A stretch of 64,000 nucleotides of DNA from Methylobacterium sp. CB376. Lineage in GTDB: Bacteria; Pseudomonadota; Alphaproteobacteria; Rhizobiales; Beijerinckiaceae. Positions 8,090-16,753 of this stretch are shown in pieces (the stretch's first letter is position 1; each line of letters opens with the position of its first letter). The position numbers were made by a program, and so were the translations under genes. The stretch is from positions 3,614,001-3,678,000 of the forward strand of contig NZ_CP121648.1 of the NCBI RefSeq assembly GCF_029714205.1, in the 5' to 3' direction. A model generated the notes under the pieces. It was not told the origin of the DNA. It searched no databases and saw only the letters and a program-made list of their open reading frames with translations.

Positions 8090-9943
8090 ATGACGCCCAT
8101 GACGCGCACCCGATTCCAGACCTTCGACGATCCGAGCCACCGCGCCGGCGCGCAGCGCCTCGCCGCCCTGCGCGCCGCGATGCTCCAGAAGGGGTTCTCC
8201 GGCTTCGTGGTGCCGCGGGCCGACGAGCACCAGTCGGAATACGTGCCGCCCCGGGCCGAGAGGCTCGCCTGGCTCACGGGCTTCACCGGTTCGGCCGGCA
8301 CCGCCGTGATCCTGGCCGACCGGGCCGCCCTGGTGGTCGACGGCCGCTACACCCTGCAGGCGGCGAGCCAGGTCGACACCGCGCTCGTCACCCCGGTGCC
8401 CCTGGCCGAGACCAGCGTCGAGGCCTGGATCGAGGCCAACCTGCCGGCGGGGGGCGTGCTCGCCTACGATCCCTGGCTGCACACGCCGGACGGCGTCGCC
8501 CGGCTGGAGAAGGCCGCCGCGGCGGCGGGCGGGCGGCTCGAACCGGCGGGGATGAACCTCGTCGATCAGGTCTGGATCGACCGGCCGCCGGCGCCGCGGG
8601 CGCCCGTCCTCCCCTACCCCGAGGCGCTGGCTGGGGAGACCGCCGCGCGCAAGCTGGAACGCGTGCGCGAGGCGCTGGCGAAGGCCAGGGCCGACGCGCT
8701 CGTCGTCTCCGACCCGCACAACCTCGCCTGGGCGTTCAACCTGCGCGGCAGCGACGTCGCCCACACGCCCCTGCCCCTGGGCTACGCGGTGATCCCGCGC
8801 GAGGCGCCCGCGACGCTGTTCCTCGATCCGGGCAAGCTCACCGCGGAGGCCTCGGCCGCCCTCGACGGCCTCGCCGCGTGCGTGGACCCGGCCGGGCTGC
8901 CGGCCTGCCTCGACGCGCTCGGGCGGGCGGGGGCGCGGGTGCGGCTCGACGCCGCCACGGGCGCCGTCGCGCTCAAGCGGCGCATCGAGGAGGCGGGCGG
9001 CCGCGCGGATGTCGGGCCGGATCCGATCACCGCCATGAAGGCCGTGAAGAACGCGGCCGAGATCGCGGGCGCGCGCGAGGCGCATCGCCGCGATGGGGCC
9101 GCGGTGGCGCGCTTCCTGGCCTGGCTCGCCCGGGAGGCGCCGGGCGGCGGCGTGAGCGAGATCGCCGCGGTGGAGCGCCTCGAAGCCTTCCGGGCCGAGG
9201 GGGGCGAGTTGCGGGAGATCTCCTTCCCGACCATCTCGGGCAGCGGGCCGAACGGGGCGATCGTCCATTACCGGGTCACCGCGGCGACGGACCGGGTCGT
9301 GCGGCCGGGCGAATTGTTCCTGATCGATTCCGGTGCGCAGTACCTCGACGGCACCACCGACATCACCCGGACCGTGGCGGTGGGCCCGCCGAGCGACGAG
9401 ATGCGCGACCGCTTCACCCGGGTGCTCAAGGGCCACATCGCGATCGCCACGGCGCTGTTCCCCCGCGGCACGACGGGGGCGCAGCTCGACAGCTTCGCGC
9501 GGCGCCCGCTCTGGGAGGCGGGCCTCGATTTCGACCACGGCACCGGCCACGGCGTCGGCGCCTTCCTGTCGGTGCACGAGGGGCCGCAGCGGATCGCCAA
9601 GACCGGCACCACGGCCCTGAAGCCGGGGATGATCGTCTCGAACGAACCCGGCTATTACCGGGCCGGCGCCTACGGCATCCGGATCGAGAACCTGGTCCTG
9701 GTGGAGGAGCGCGCGCTCGCGGGCGCCGAGCGCCCGATGCTCGGCTTCGAGACCCTGACCCTGGCGCCGATCGACCGGGCGCTGATCGCGCGCGACCTGC
9801 TCACGCCCGGGGAGGCGGCGTGGCTCGACGCCTATCACGCGCGGGTGCGGGAGGCGCTCTCGCCCCTCCTCGACGGCGCGACGCGGGACTGGCTCGCCGC
9901 GGCGACGCGGCCGCTCGCCGGGGACGGACCGGCGGGGTCGTGA
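8090..9943 (+). CDS. Aminopeptidase P family protein (M24B Xaa-Pro peptidase)
   Basis: A 617-aa metallopeptidase with two creatinase-like N-terminal domains and a C-terminal pita-bread domain. The metal ligands are visible: two Asp in LIDSGAQYLDGTTDITRT, His in HGTGHGVG, Glu in SNEPGYY and Glu in GIRIENLVLVEE. Length and the final extension (LTPGEAAWLDAYHARVREALSPLL) match the eukaryotic-type APP group. A TTG at 8084 is possible, but the ATG at 8090 is preferred. It removes N-terminal residues ahead of proline and probably acts in the cytoplasm, as no signal peptide is present. Confidence 0.92.
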   Translation: MTPMTRTRFQTFDDPSHRAGAQRLAALRAAMLQKGFSGFVVPRADEHQSEYVPPRAERLAWLTGFTGSAGTAVILADRAALVVDGRYTLQAASQVDTALVTPVPLAETSVEAWIEANLPAGGVLAYDPWLHTPDGVARLEKAAAAAGGRLEPAGMNLVDQVWIDRPPAPRAPVLPYPEALAGETAARKLERVREALAKARADALVVSDPHNLAWAFNLRGSDVAHTPLPLGYAVIPREAPATLFLDPGKLTAEASAALDGLAACVDPAGLPACLDALGRAGARVRLDAATGAVALKRRIEEAGGRADVGPDPITAMKAVKNAAEIAGAREAHRRDGAAVARFLAWLAREAPGGGVSEIAAVERLEAFRAEGGELREISFPTISGSGPNGAIVHYRVTAATDRVVRPGELFLIDSGAQYLDGTTDITRTVAVGPPSDEMRDRFTRVLKGHIAIATALFPRGTTGAQLDSFARRPLWEAGLDFDHGTGHGVGAFLSVHEGPQRIAKTGTTALKPGMIVSNEPGYYRAGAYGIRIENLVLVEERALAGAERPMLGFETLTLAPIDRALIARDLLTPGEAAWLDAYHARVREALSPLLDGATRDWLAAATRPLAGDGPAGS

Positions 9944-10040
9944 GCGTCGTTCGCCCACGTCCCGGTGCGCGGGTCGGGGTCGCCGCCGGGCACGGCCATC
10001 ATCGGCTGCGCGGTGCGGACACCGCGGCCTGAGCCGGACT

Positions 10041-10086
10041 CCTCCGCGCGAGTCCTCCTCCCTCCGCGCGAGGCCTCCGCGCGAGG
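10041..10086. repeat. 13-bp repeat, tandem pair plus an offset copy
   Basis: CCTCCGCGCGAGG occurs at 10061-10073 and 10074-10086, with a near copy at 10041-10053. Each unit is almost self-complementary. It lies at the convergent gap between the aminopeptidase and the RND gene, where both transcripts end, so it could contribute to termination. Confidence 0.7.
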
Positions 10087-10089
10087 CCC

Positions 10090-13000
10090 CTACTCCGCCG
10101 GCAGGCGCCCGGTCCGCGGACCGCGCAGGCGCCCGCGGCGCAGGGCGAGGAGCAGACGCGTCGTCCCCGAGGCGAGCCGGTCCATCGCGAGGTAGAGGAC
10201 CGGGGTGATGAAGAGGGTGAGGAGCTGCGACACGAGCAGCCCGCCCACCACCGCCACGCCGAGGGGCTGGCGCAGCTCCGCGCTGGCCCCGTGGCCGATG
10301 GCGATCGGCAGCGTGCCCATCACCGCCGCGGCGGTCGTCATCATGATCGGGCGGAAGCGCAGCAGGCAGGCCTCGCGGATCGCCGCCCTCGGCGTCCAAC
10401 CCTGCTCCCGCTGCAGCACCAGGGCCACGTCGATCATCATGATGGCGTTCTTCTTGACGATGCCGATCAGCATCAGCACGCCGATGATGGCGATGACCGA
10501 GAGGTCCATCCCGAAGAGCTGGAGCGCGCCCAGCGCCCCCACGGCCGCCGCCGGCAGGCCGGTCAGGATCGTGATCGGGTGGATGAAGCTCTCGTACAGG
10601 ATGCCGAGCACGAGGTAGATCGTCAGCACCGCCGCGGCGAGCAGCAGGCCCTGGTTGGCCAGCGCGTCCTGGAAGACCTGCGCGGTGCCCGCGAAGGTGG
10701 TCGAGAGCGTGCCCGGCAGGCCGAGCGACTGCTTGATCTCGGCGATCCGGGAGACCGCTTGGCCGAGCGCCACGCCGGGCGGCACGTCGAACGAGATGGT
10801 GACGGCGGGCAGGAGCCCGAGCTGGTTGATCGAGAGCGGGCCGGGCGTGCGCGCGACCGTGGCGACCGCCGAGAGCGGCACCAGCTTGCCGCTCGCGGCG
10901 CGCAGCCGGATCTCGTCCAGGCGGTCGGCCGTCCATTGCAGGCGCGGATCGAACTCGGTGATCACCTGGTAGCTGTCCGCGGTGCCGTAGATGGTCGAGA
11001 TCTGGCGCGTGCCGAAGCCGGTATAGAGGGTCTGGCGGATCTGGTCCGAGGTGATGCCGAGGGCCTGCGCCTTGTCGGTGTCGACCGTGATGGTGGCCTG
11101 CAGGGCGGCGTTCTGGAGGTCGTTGGTCACGCCCGTGAAGGTGGCGCGGTCCAAGGTGGCGCGATCCTGGGCCATCGCGTCCGTGAGCCTGACCGTCCAG
11201 CGCTCCAGCTCGGCCCGGTCGAGCCCCTGCACCACGTACTGGTACTGCGACTTCGACTGGCGCCCGCCGAGGCGCAGGTTCTGGACCGGGGTGATGAAGG
11301 CCGAGAGGCCCGGCACCTCGGCGAGGTCGCGGCGCAGCTCCGCCACCGTCCGGGCGAGCGGCGGGCGCGCGCCGCGCTCCACGAGCTCCACGAAAAAGGC
11401 GCCCTGGTTGAGCGTGCCCGTGAAGCCGTTCGAGCCCGCCCGGTTGACCACGTGGGCGACGGCCGGGTTGCGGGCGATCACCCGCTCGGCCTCGTGCTGG
11501 AGCGCCGCCACCGCCTCGAAGGAGATGTCCTGGCGCGCCTCCGTGGCGATCTGCAGCTGCCCGATATCCTCCGGGGGGAAGAACCCCTTCGGGATCGCCG
11601 CGAACATCGCCGCGGTGAGCGCGACCGAGCCGAGGAAGACCAGCATCACCGCGCCCTGGTGGCGCAGGCAGAGGTCGACGCCGCGCTCGTAGCCCGCCTG
11701 GAGCCGGGCGAAGCCGCGCTCGAACAGGTTCCTGCGCGCGCCGTGGCCCTCGGCCCCGGCCCCGTGGCCCGCCGCCCCGGCGGGCAGGCGGGCCGCCAGC
11801 ATCGGCGTCAGGGTCACGGAGATCACCGCCGAGGCCACGATGGCGATGGTCACCACGATCGCGAACTCGTTGAAGATCCGGCCGACCACCCCGCCCATCA
11901 GCAGGACCGGGATGAACACGGCGACGAGCGAGACCGTGATCGACAGGATGGTGAAGCCGATCTCGCCCGCGCCCTTCAGGGCCGCCTCGAAGGGCTTCTC
12001 CCCCTGCTCCACGTGCCGGACGATGTTCTCCAGCATCACGATGGCGTCGTCGACGACGAGGCCGACCGCCAGCGTCAGGCCGAGCAGCGAGATGTTGTCG
12101 ATCGAGTAGCCGAGCAGGTACATCGCGCCGAACGTGGCGATGATCGAGATCGGCACCGCGATCGAGGGGATCAGCGTCGCGGCGAGCCGGCCGAGGAACA
12201 GGTAGATCACCACCACGACGAGGCCGATGGTCAGCAGCAGGGTGAACTGCACGTCGTGCACGGCCTCGCGGATCGAGACCGAGCGGTCGTTGACGACCGC
12301 GATCGTGCCGGCACCGCCGAGCTGCTCCTCGAATCTCGGCAGCATGGCGCGGACGCGGTCGACCACCTCGACGGTGTTGGCGTCGGGCTGGCGCTGGACG
12401 GCGAGGACGAGGGCGCGCCGGCCGTCCTTCCAGGAGGCGATGCGGTTGTTCTCGACCGAGTCGATCACCCGCGCGACCTCGCCGAGGCGCACGGGCCGGC
12501 CGTTGCGCACGGCCACGATGATGTCGCGGAAGGCGTCCGCGTTCATCAGCTGGGTGTTGGTCTGGATGGTGAGGTTCTGCCCCCTGCCCTCCACCACGCC
12601 GACCGGGGTCGAGGTGTTGGCGTTCGAGATCGCCGCCTGGACCTCGTCGACGCCGATGCCGCGGGCGGCGAGCACGTTCGGGTCGAACTGGATCCGCACC
12701 GCGAATTTCTGGCTGCCGTAGACGAAGACCTGGCCGACGCCCGTGATGGTCGAGAGCGAGGGCGAGATCACCGTCTGGGCGAAGGCGTCGAGGGTCGGCA
12801 GCGGGGTCGTGTCGCTCGACACCGCGAGCAGGATCACCGGCGCGTCGGCGGGGTTGAGCTTGCGGAAGCTCGGCGGGATGGTGAGTTCGACCGGCAGGCG
12901 CCGCAGCGTGCGGGTGATCGCCGCCTGCACGTCCGCCGCCGCCTGGTCGATGTTGCGGGACAGTTCGAACTCGATCGTGATCGAGGTGAAGCCCTGGTAG

Positions 13001-13251
13001 TTCGTCGCCGAGATCGTGGCGATGGCCGGGATGGTCGAGAATTCCTTGATCAGCGGCGTCGCCACCGAGGCCGCCATGGACTCCGGCGAGGCGCCCGGCA
13101 GCTGCGCGGTGACCGAGATGGTCGGGAAATCGACGGTCGGCAGGGCCGCGACCGGCAGCAGCCGGTAGGCGAAGAGGCCCGACAGGGTGAGGGCGAGCGA
13201 GAGCAGGATCGTGGCGACCGGGCGCCGGATGAAGGGGGCCGAGAGGTTCAT
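10090..13251 (-). CDS. RND efflux transporter permease (AcrB/MdtB-C/MexF type)
   Basis: A 1053-aa inner-membrane proton/drug antiporter. It begins with NLSAPFIRRPVATILLSLAL, typical of HAE1 RND pumps. The TM4 acidic pair is present in TLAVGLVVDDAIVMLENIVRHVEQG. Two large periplasmic loops lie between TM1-2 and TM7-8, and length fits the family. It follows the adaptor gene by 8 bp in the tetR-MFP-RND operon. A glycine/histidine-rich insertion (GAAGHGAGAEGHGARR) lies after the first TM block. Substrates cannot be predicted. No outer-membrane channel gene is in the operon. Confidence 0.95.
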   Translation of the reverse strand: MNLSAPFIRRPVATILLSLALTLSGLFAYRLLPVAALPTVDFPTISVTAQLPGASPESMAASVATPLIKEFSTIPAIATISATNYQGFTSITIEFELSRNIDQAAADVQAAITRTLRRLPVELTIPPSFRKLNPADAPVILLAVSSDTTPLPTLDAFAQTVISPSLSTITGVGQVFVYGSQKFAVRIQFDPNVLAARGIGVDEVQAAISNANTSTPVGVVEGRGQNLTIQTNTQLMNADAFRDIIVAVRNGRPVRLGEVARVIDSVENNRIASWKDGRRALVLAVQRQPDANTVEVVDRVRAMLPRFEEQLGGAGTIAVVNDRSVSIREAVHDVQFTLLLTIGLVVVVIYLFLGRLAATLIPSIAVPISIIATFGAMYLLGYSIDNISLLGLTLAVGLVVDDAIVMLENIVRHVEQGEKPFEAALKGAGEIGFTILSITVSLVAVFIPVLLMGGVVGRIFNEFAIVVTIAIVASAVISVTLTPMLAARLPAGAAGHGAGAEGHGARRNLFERGFARLQAGYERGVDLCLRHQGAVMLVFLGSVALTAAMFAAIPKGFFPPEDIGQLQIATEARQDISFEAVAALQHEAERVIARNPAVAHVVNRAGSNGFTGTLNQGAFFVELVERGARPPLARTVAELRRDLAEVPGLSAFITPVQNLRLGGRQSKSQYQYVVQGLDRAELERWTVRLTDAMAQDRATLDRATFTGVTNDLQNAALQATITVDTDKAQALGITSDQIRQTLYTGFGTRQISTIYGTADSYQVITEFDPRLQWTADRLDEIRLRAASGKLVPLSAVATVARTPGPLSINQLGLLPAVTISFDVPPGVALGQAVSRIAEIKQSLGLPGTLSTTFAGTAQVFQDALANQGLLLAAAVLTIYLVLGILYESFIHPITILTGLPAAAVGALGALQLFGMDLSVIAIIGVLMLIGIVKKNAIMMIDVALVLQREQGWTPRAAIREACLLRFRPIMMTTAAAVMGTLPIAIGHGASAELRQPLGVAVVGGLLVSQLLTLFITPVLYLAMDRLASGTTRLLLALRRGRLRGPRTGRLPAE

Positions 13252-13259
13252 GGCCGGCC

Positions 13260-14555
13260 CTACTTGATCACGGTCCGGGCGCCCGCCGCGGCCCGGGTCT
13301 CCGGCTGGCCGCGAATCTCGGCCTGACCTCTGGTCTCGGCCTGACCTCCGGGCTCGGCCTGCGGGCGCTCCGCCACGGCAGCGCCCTCGCGCAGGCGCAG
13401 CATGCCCTCGACGACGACGTGCTCGCCCGCCCGCACGCCGCGCGCCAGGGCGGCGACGCCGGCGGCGGCCGAGATCACCTCGACCCCGCGCCGCTCGGCG
13501 AGGCCGTCCGGGCGCACCACCCAGACGAAGCTGCCGTCCTGGCCGGGCTGCACCGCGACCTGCGGCACCGTCACGGTGCCGGGCCGCCGGCCGAGATCGA
13601 CCTCCACGCGGACGTACTGGCCGGGCCAGAGCCGCTCGTCCTCGTTGGGAAACGACGCCCAGGCGGTCACCGTGCCGGAGGCCTGGTCGACGCTCGAATC
13701 CACGAAGGAGAGCCGCCCGGTGGCCAGCGCCCCGTCGCCGGTCCCGGCATAGACCCGCACCGGCGCCGCCTCCGGGCGGGCGAGCGCCGCGCGCAGGCGG
13801 TCGAGTTCGCGCTCGGGCAGCGAGAAGGTCGCCCGCAGGGGCTTCATCTGGGTGATGGTGACGAGGCCGGTCCCGGTCGATTCGTTGCCCTTGACGAGGT
13901 TGCCGGCGGTCACCCGCACGGTCCCGAGCCGGCCCGCGATCGGGGCCCGGATGGTCGCGTGGTCGAGCCGCACCCGGTCGGCCTCCAGGGCGGCCTTGGC
14001 GGCCTCGACATTGGCCGCCGCCACTTTCGACTCGGCGGTGGCGAGGTCGAGCTGCGCCTGGGAGGCGGAGTTGCGGGCGAACAGTTCCGTGACGCGCCGC
14101 ACGTCGTTCTGCGTGCGGGTGCGGGTCGCCTCGTCGCGGGCCAGGGCGGCCTCGTCGCGGGCGATCTGGGCGCGCAGCTCGCGGTCGTCGAGCCGGTAGA
14201 GCACGTCCCCTGCCCTGACCACCTGCCCGTCGCGGGCGAGCTGCTCGGTGATCACGCCGTCGATGCGCGGGCGCAGCACCACCGTGGCGATGGGCTCGAT
14301 CCAGCCGACGGTGGCCCGGGTGATGGGCAGGTCCGCGCTGCCCGCCAGGGCGGTGCCGACGGCGATGCGCGGCGCGGCCGGCGCGCTCGCCGGCACCGGC
14401 GGCACGAAGGCGGCCGGCAGGTGCTGGGCCAGCGCCGGCGGCAGGGCCGCGCGGGTCTCCGTCCAGGCGGCGCGGGCATCCCCCCCGTGGCGGTGGAGCA
14501 TGACGCCCGCCGCGGCGGCGAGCGCGGCCGCGAGCAGCAGGACGAGGCGGGTCAT
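13260..14555 (-). CDS. RND efflux periplasmic adaptor subunit (MFP)
   Basis: A 431-aa membrane-fusion protein. Residues 1-20 (MTRLVLLLAAALAAAAGVML) are an anchor or signal. The biotinyl-lipoyl half-motifs are around VVLRPRIDGVITEQLARDGQVVRAGDVLYRLD and LDHATIRAPIAGRLGTVRVTAGNLV, flanking an alpha-hairpin of alanine-rich heptads. The ATG overlaps the tetR stop by 4 bp (ATGA), which fixes the start. Odd feature: the C-terminus carries four 6-residue repeats (QAEPGG/QAETRG/QAEIRG/QPETRA) absent from ordinary adaptors. It links the RND pump to an outer-membrane channel. Confidence 0.93.
   Translation of the reverse strand: MTRLVLLLAAALAAAAGVMLHRHGGDARAAWTETRAALPPALAQHLPAAFVPPVPASAPAAPRIAVGTALAGSADLPITRATVGWIEPIATVVLRPRIDGVITEQLARDGQVVRAGDVLYRLDDRELRAQIARDEAALARDEATRTRTQNDVRRVTELFARNSASQAQLDLATAESKVAAANVEAAKAALEADRVRLDHATIRAPIAGRLGTVRVTAGNLVKGNESTGTGLVTITQMKPLRATFSLPERELDRLRAALARPEAAPVRVYAGTGDGALATGRLSFVDSSVDQASGTVTAWASFPNEDERLWPGQYVRVEVDLGRRPGTVTVPQVAVQPGQDGSFVWVVRPDGLAERRGVEVISAAAGVAALARGVRAGEHVVVEGMLRLREGAAVAERPQAEPGGQAETRGQAEIRGQPETRAAAGARTVIK
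13290..13361. repeat. In-frame 18-bp tandem repeat in the adaptor gene
   Basis: Four 18-bp units at 13290-13307, 13308-13325, 13326-13343 and 13344-13361 encode QAE/QPE hexapeptides at the C-terminus of the adaptor. The units differ at a few bases, so this array is older than the identical repeats elsewhere in the window. The unit length keeps the reading frame. Confidence 0.85.
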
Positions 14556-15169
14556 GCGACGGCTCCGAGATGGGCCGGACGCGGCGCGGCGGCGCCGGCC
14601 TGGAGCCCGGTGAGGAAGAAGGCGGCGACGTCGCGGGCGGAGGGGGCGGCGCGGCCGCTGCCGTGGGCGGCCATGCGGATGCCGCCGAGGATCATCATGG
14701 CGGCGAGGTCCACGTCCGCCACGCGGAAGCGGCCGGCGGCGATGCCGTCGCGCAGGAGCGCGGCCAGGGCCTCGCGCAGGCCGTCGAACCCCTCGCGCAG
14801 CACCCGGCGGCTGCGCTCGCCGAACTCGCTGCTGCGGCTCTCGATGGCGTGCAGGGCGGGCGAGAGCTGCCCCACCCGCTCCAGCACCAGGGTCACCGCC
14901 GCCTCGAGCCGGGCGGCCTCGTCCCCGCCCGCGGCCCGCGTCGCCCCGATCCCCTCGCGCAGGTCGGACAGGGTCCAGGCCAGCCCGGCGATGAACAGGG
15001 CCTCCTTGGTCGGAACGTAGCGGTAGAGGGTGGGCTTGGCGACGCCGGCGGCCGCCGCGACCGCGTCCATGTGGACGTCCGCGTAGGGCATGCGCGCGAA
15101 GAGCCGCATCCCGGCCTCCAGGATGCGGCGGCTGCGGTCCGGATCGAGGGGGCGGGCGGGCTCGCTCAT
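14552..15169 (-). CDS. TetR/AcrR family transcriptional regulator
   Basis: A 205-aa repressor. The N-terminal helix-turn-helix reads ILEAGMRLFARMPYADVHMDAVAAAAGVAKPTLYRYVPTKEALF across two adjoining stretches, a classic TetR_N domain with the LYRYVPTKEALF end. I chose the ATG at 15169. The frame is open for 26 more codons, but those overlap two perfect operators (15178-15224) and encode a reiterated RxQSxRLN-like string, so they are not protein. It probably represses its own operon with the MFP-RND efflux genes; the small-molecule inducer is unknown. Confidence 0.92.
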   Translation of the reverse strand: MSEPARPLDPDRSRRILEAGMRLFARMPYADVHMDAVAAAAGVAKPTLYRYVPTKEALFIAGLAWTLSDLREGIGATRAAGGDEAARLEAAVTLVLERVGQLSPALHAIESRSSEFGERSRRVLREGFDGLREALAALLRDGIAAGRFRVADVDLAAMMILGGIRMAAHGSGRAAPSARDVAAFFLTGLQAGAAAPRPAHLGAVA

Positions 15170-15177
15170 GCGCACCG

Positions 15178-15197
15178 ACTGAACGCGACGGTTCAGT
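15178..15197. promoter_or_regulatory. TetR-type operator 1
   Basis: A perfect inverted repeat, ACTGAAC-N6-GTTCAGT, with its inner edge 9 bp upstream of the tetR ATG. Together with operator 2 the symmetry, arm identity and position point to autorepression of the tetR-MFP-RND operon. Confidence 0.85.
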
Positions 15198-15204
15198 CGC
15201 GGCG

Positions 15205-15224
15205 ACTGAACTCGTGGGTTCAGT
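15205..15224. promoter_or_regulatory. TetR-type operator 2
   Basis: A second ACTGAAC-N6-GTTCAGT repeat with the same arms and a different spacer. Its centre is 27 bp from that of operator 1. This is two and a half helical turns, so two dimers could bind on roughly opposite faces of the helix. Confidence 0.85.
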
Positions 15225-15301
15225 CTCGCGGGCTCCGGCAACGACACAAGGCGGCGCTCCCGCGGCGTGGTGCCGCAGGATGGCCGCCGGCCGGGTCCGC
15301 C

Positions 15302-16362
15302 CTATCCCCGCCCCGCCACCACGACCATGCGGCGGACCTCGCCGCGCAGGAAGGCCTGCAGGAAGCGGTCGTAGTTGCGGAACGAGACGCAGCCGTTCGA
15401 GGCGCCGGTCGGGCCGAGCATGTAGGTGTGGGCGAGGAGCCCGACCCGGCCGTGGATCGCCGCGGGCCCGCCGACCGGGTTCAGGCGGATCGCCCGCACG
15501 CCGTGGAAGAGCCGCTCGCGCTCGGTGAGGTCGTAGGTGCCGGGCGGGGTGGCGCCGCGCATCGGCACGTGGACGAAGCGGGGATCGTCCATCTTGTCGC
15601 CGAGCCCGGAATGGGCCTCCAGCCGCTCGCCGCTCGGCAGCGTGACGGTCCCGGCGGTGATGTCGTAGATCGCCGTCGCCTCGCCGAGCGGGGGGGACGG
15701 CATCGGGCTGAGCAGCCGGCGCGGGGTGGGGTCGATGGTGTCGCGGTCCACCCCCGCGTAGGCGAGCGCCGTGCGGGCCGGCTCCTGCGGGGCCCCGAAC
15801 AGCTTCTCGAAGAAGGTGCGCGTGTCCGCCATGGCCGCGGCCGGGCTCTGCGCCCGGCCGCGGCGCGGCGTCTGGCGCTCGGCGAGCCGCGGCGTCTCGG
15901 GCGGGCGCGCCGCCCGGAACTCGGAGGGCCGGGGCACGGGCAGCGGCACCGGCTGCAGGACGAGCCGGGCCTCCGGGGCGAGCGAGGGCGCCTCGGCCGG
16001 CCGCGGGGGCAGGGCCGCGACCTGCACGGGCGGCTCGGCCCGCGGCCCGGCGAAGCCGGCGGCCGCGCGCGAGGGCTCCTGCTGCCACGCGAGCCGCGCC
16101 GGATCGAGGGCGGGGGTGGGGTCGAACAGCCACGCGGCCCGGGCCGGCGGCGCGGCGACCGCGGCCGGAACCGGGGCGGGGGCGCGGCGGGAGCCGGCGC
16201 GGGCGCGGTCGGCGCCGGACGGGCGGCCCAGGGCACCACGCCCTCGGAGGCGAAGCCGAACCACGCGACCCCGCCGACGACCAGCAGGGAGCGGATCAGC
16301 CCGCGGCGGGGCGCGGGCCAGCGCGGGGACGGACCGGCGGAGGGGAAGGCGCGCTGGACCAT
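15302..16362 (-). pseudogene. DUF2778 (L,D-transpeptidase-like) protein gene with an apparent one-base frameshift
   Basis: The N-terminus, from the ATG at 16362, encodes a cytoplasmic leader and a membrane anchor (GLIRSLLVVGGVAWFGFASEG). The catalytic part lies in another frame: it reads TAIYDITAGTVTLPSGERL, then AIHGRVGLLAHTYMLGPTGASNGCVSFRNYDRF, with the HG and SNGC motifs of DUF2778/YkuD-like enzymes. Inserting one base in the five-base G run at 16178-16182 joins the frames into a continuous proline/alanine linker (PAPAAPPAPVPAAVAAPP). It is either a real pseudogene or a sequencing error. If intact it would be an anchored periplasmic peptidoglycan-modifying protein of about 350 residues. 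Confidence 0.75.
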
Positions 16363-16753
16363 GGATACGCTACTCGTCGACGCACGTCCCGAGCGATGCG
16401 GCCCGCTGACGGCGCAGCGCGCGCCAGAATAGACTGGCGAGATGCGCGTTCGCGCCGCCGTGAAATGGTCCGTTGCTTCGGGAAGTACCAATTTCGGCTG
16501 TATCAGCGATAACACCGCGTGGTTAATCAGCACTGAACCGACGTGGTTAATCATCGCTGAACCGGTGCGGGGAGCGCGCCGGATCGTCGTGGGACGGGCG
16601 GGCGCCGGGGCTCCCGGGCGCGCCGGACCGGGCGGCGGAGCGCGCCCTCCCCGGCGAGCCCGCCTTTCCAGTCGTCGCGGCGGCCGGTTATGCCCTACAC
16701 AGGGGCGGACGATCGGACGCTTGCTCCGATCCGCTTGAGGACGACGCGCGGGG
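16363..16753. other. Divergent intergenic region upstream of the hybrid kinase
   Basis: This 391-bp gap lies between the DUF2778 gene start (minus) and the kinase start (plus). It is AT-richer around 16480-16565, where the direct repeats at 16518-16563 lie, so the promoters are probably there. The 16570-16750 part is GC-rich and has no recognisable gene. Confidence 0.55.
16518..16563. promoter_or_regulatory. Two 24-bp-spaced direct repeats with TTAA-N7-TGAA cores
   Basis: CGTGGTTAATCAGCACTGAA at 16518 and CGTGGTTAATCATCGCTGAA at 16542 are near-identical, 24 bp apart and continue with CC. Each contains TTAA-N7-TGAA, one base from the alphaproteobacterial CtrA site TTAA-N7-TTAA. A weaker third copy may lie at 16497-16520. 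The partial palindrome GGTT...AACC also fits a different dimeric regulator, and the shared string ACTGAAC resembles the TetR operators 1.3 kb away. Binding by CtrA is inference. Confidence 0.5.

Noticed and set aside
4875..8093. A 1072-codon plus-strand open frame across the MFS, ChaC-like and DUF2125 genes
   Set aside because: It crosses three genes in non-coding frames and an intergenic repeat, and its translation is low-complexity.
10291..13326. A 1011-codon open frame antisense to the RND pump
   Set aside because: Same GC effect. The product is charge-rich and repetitive, and the minus strand has a perfect RND protein.
15170..15247. N-terminal extension of the TetR regulator
   Set aside because: The extra 26 codons are made of the two operators and show repetitive non-domain sequence; the ATG at 15169 gives the normal TetR N-terminus.
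16170..16200. Programmed -1 ribosomal frameshift in the DUF2778 gene
   Set aside because: The CCCCC run on the coding strand is not a good X_XXY_YYZ slippery heptamer with a clear downstream structure. Mutation or sequencing error is simpler.
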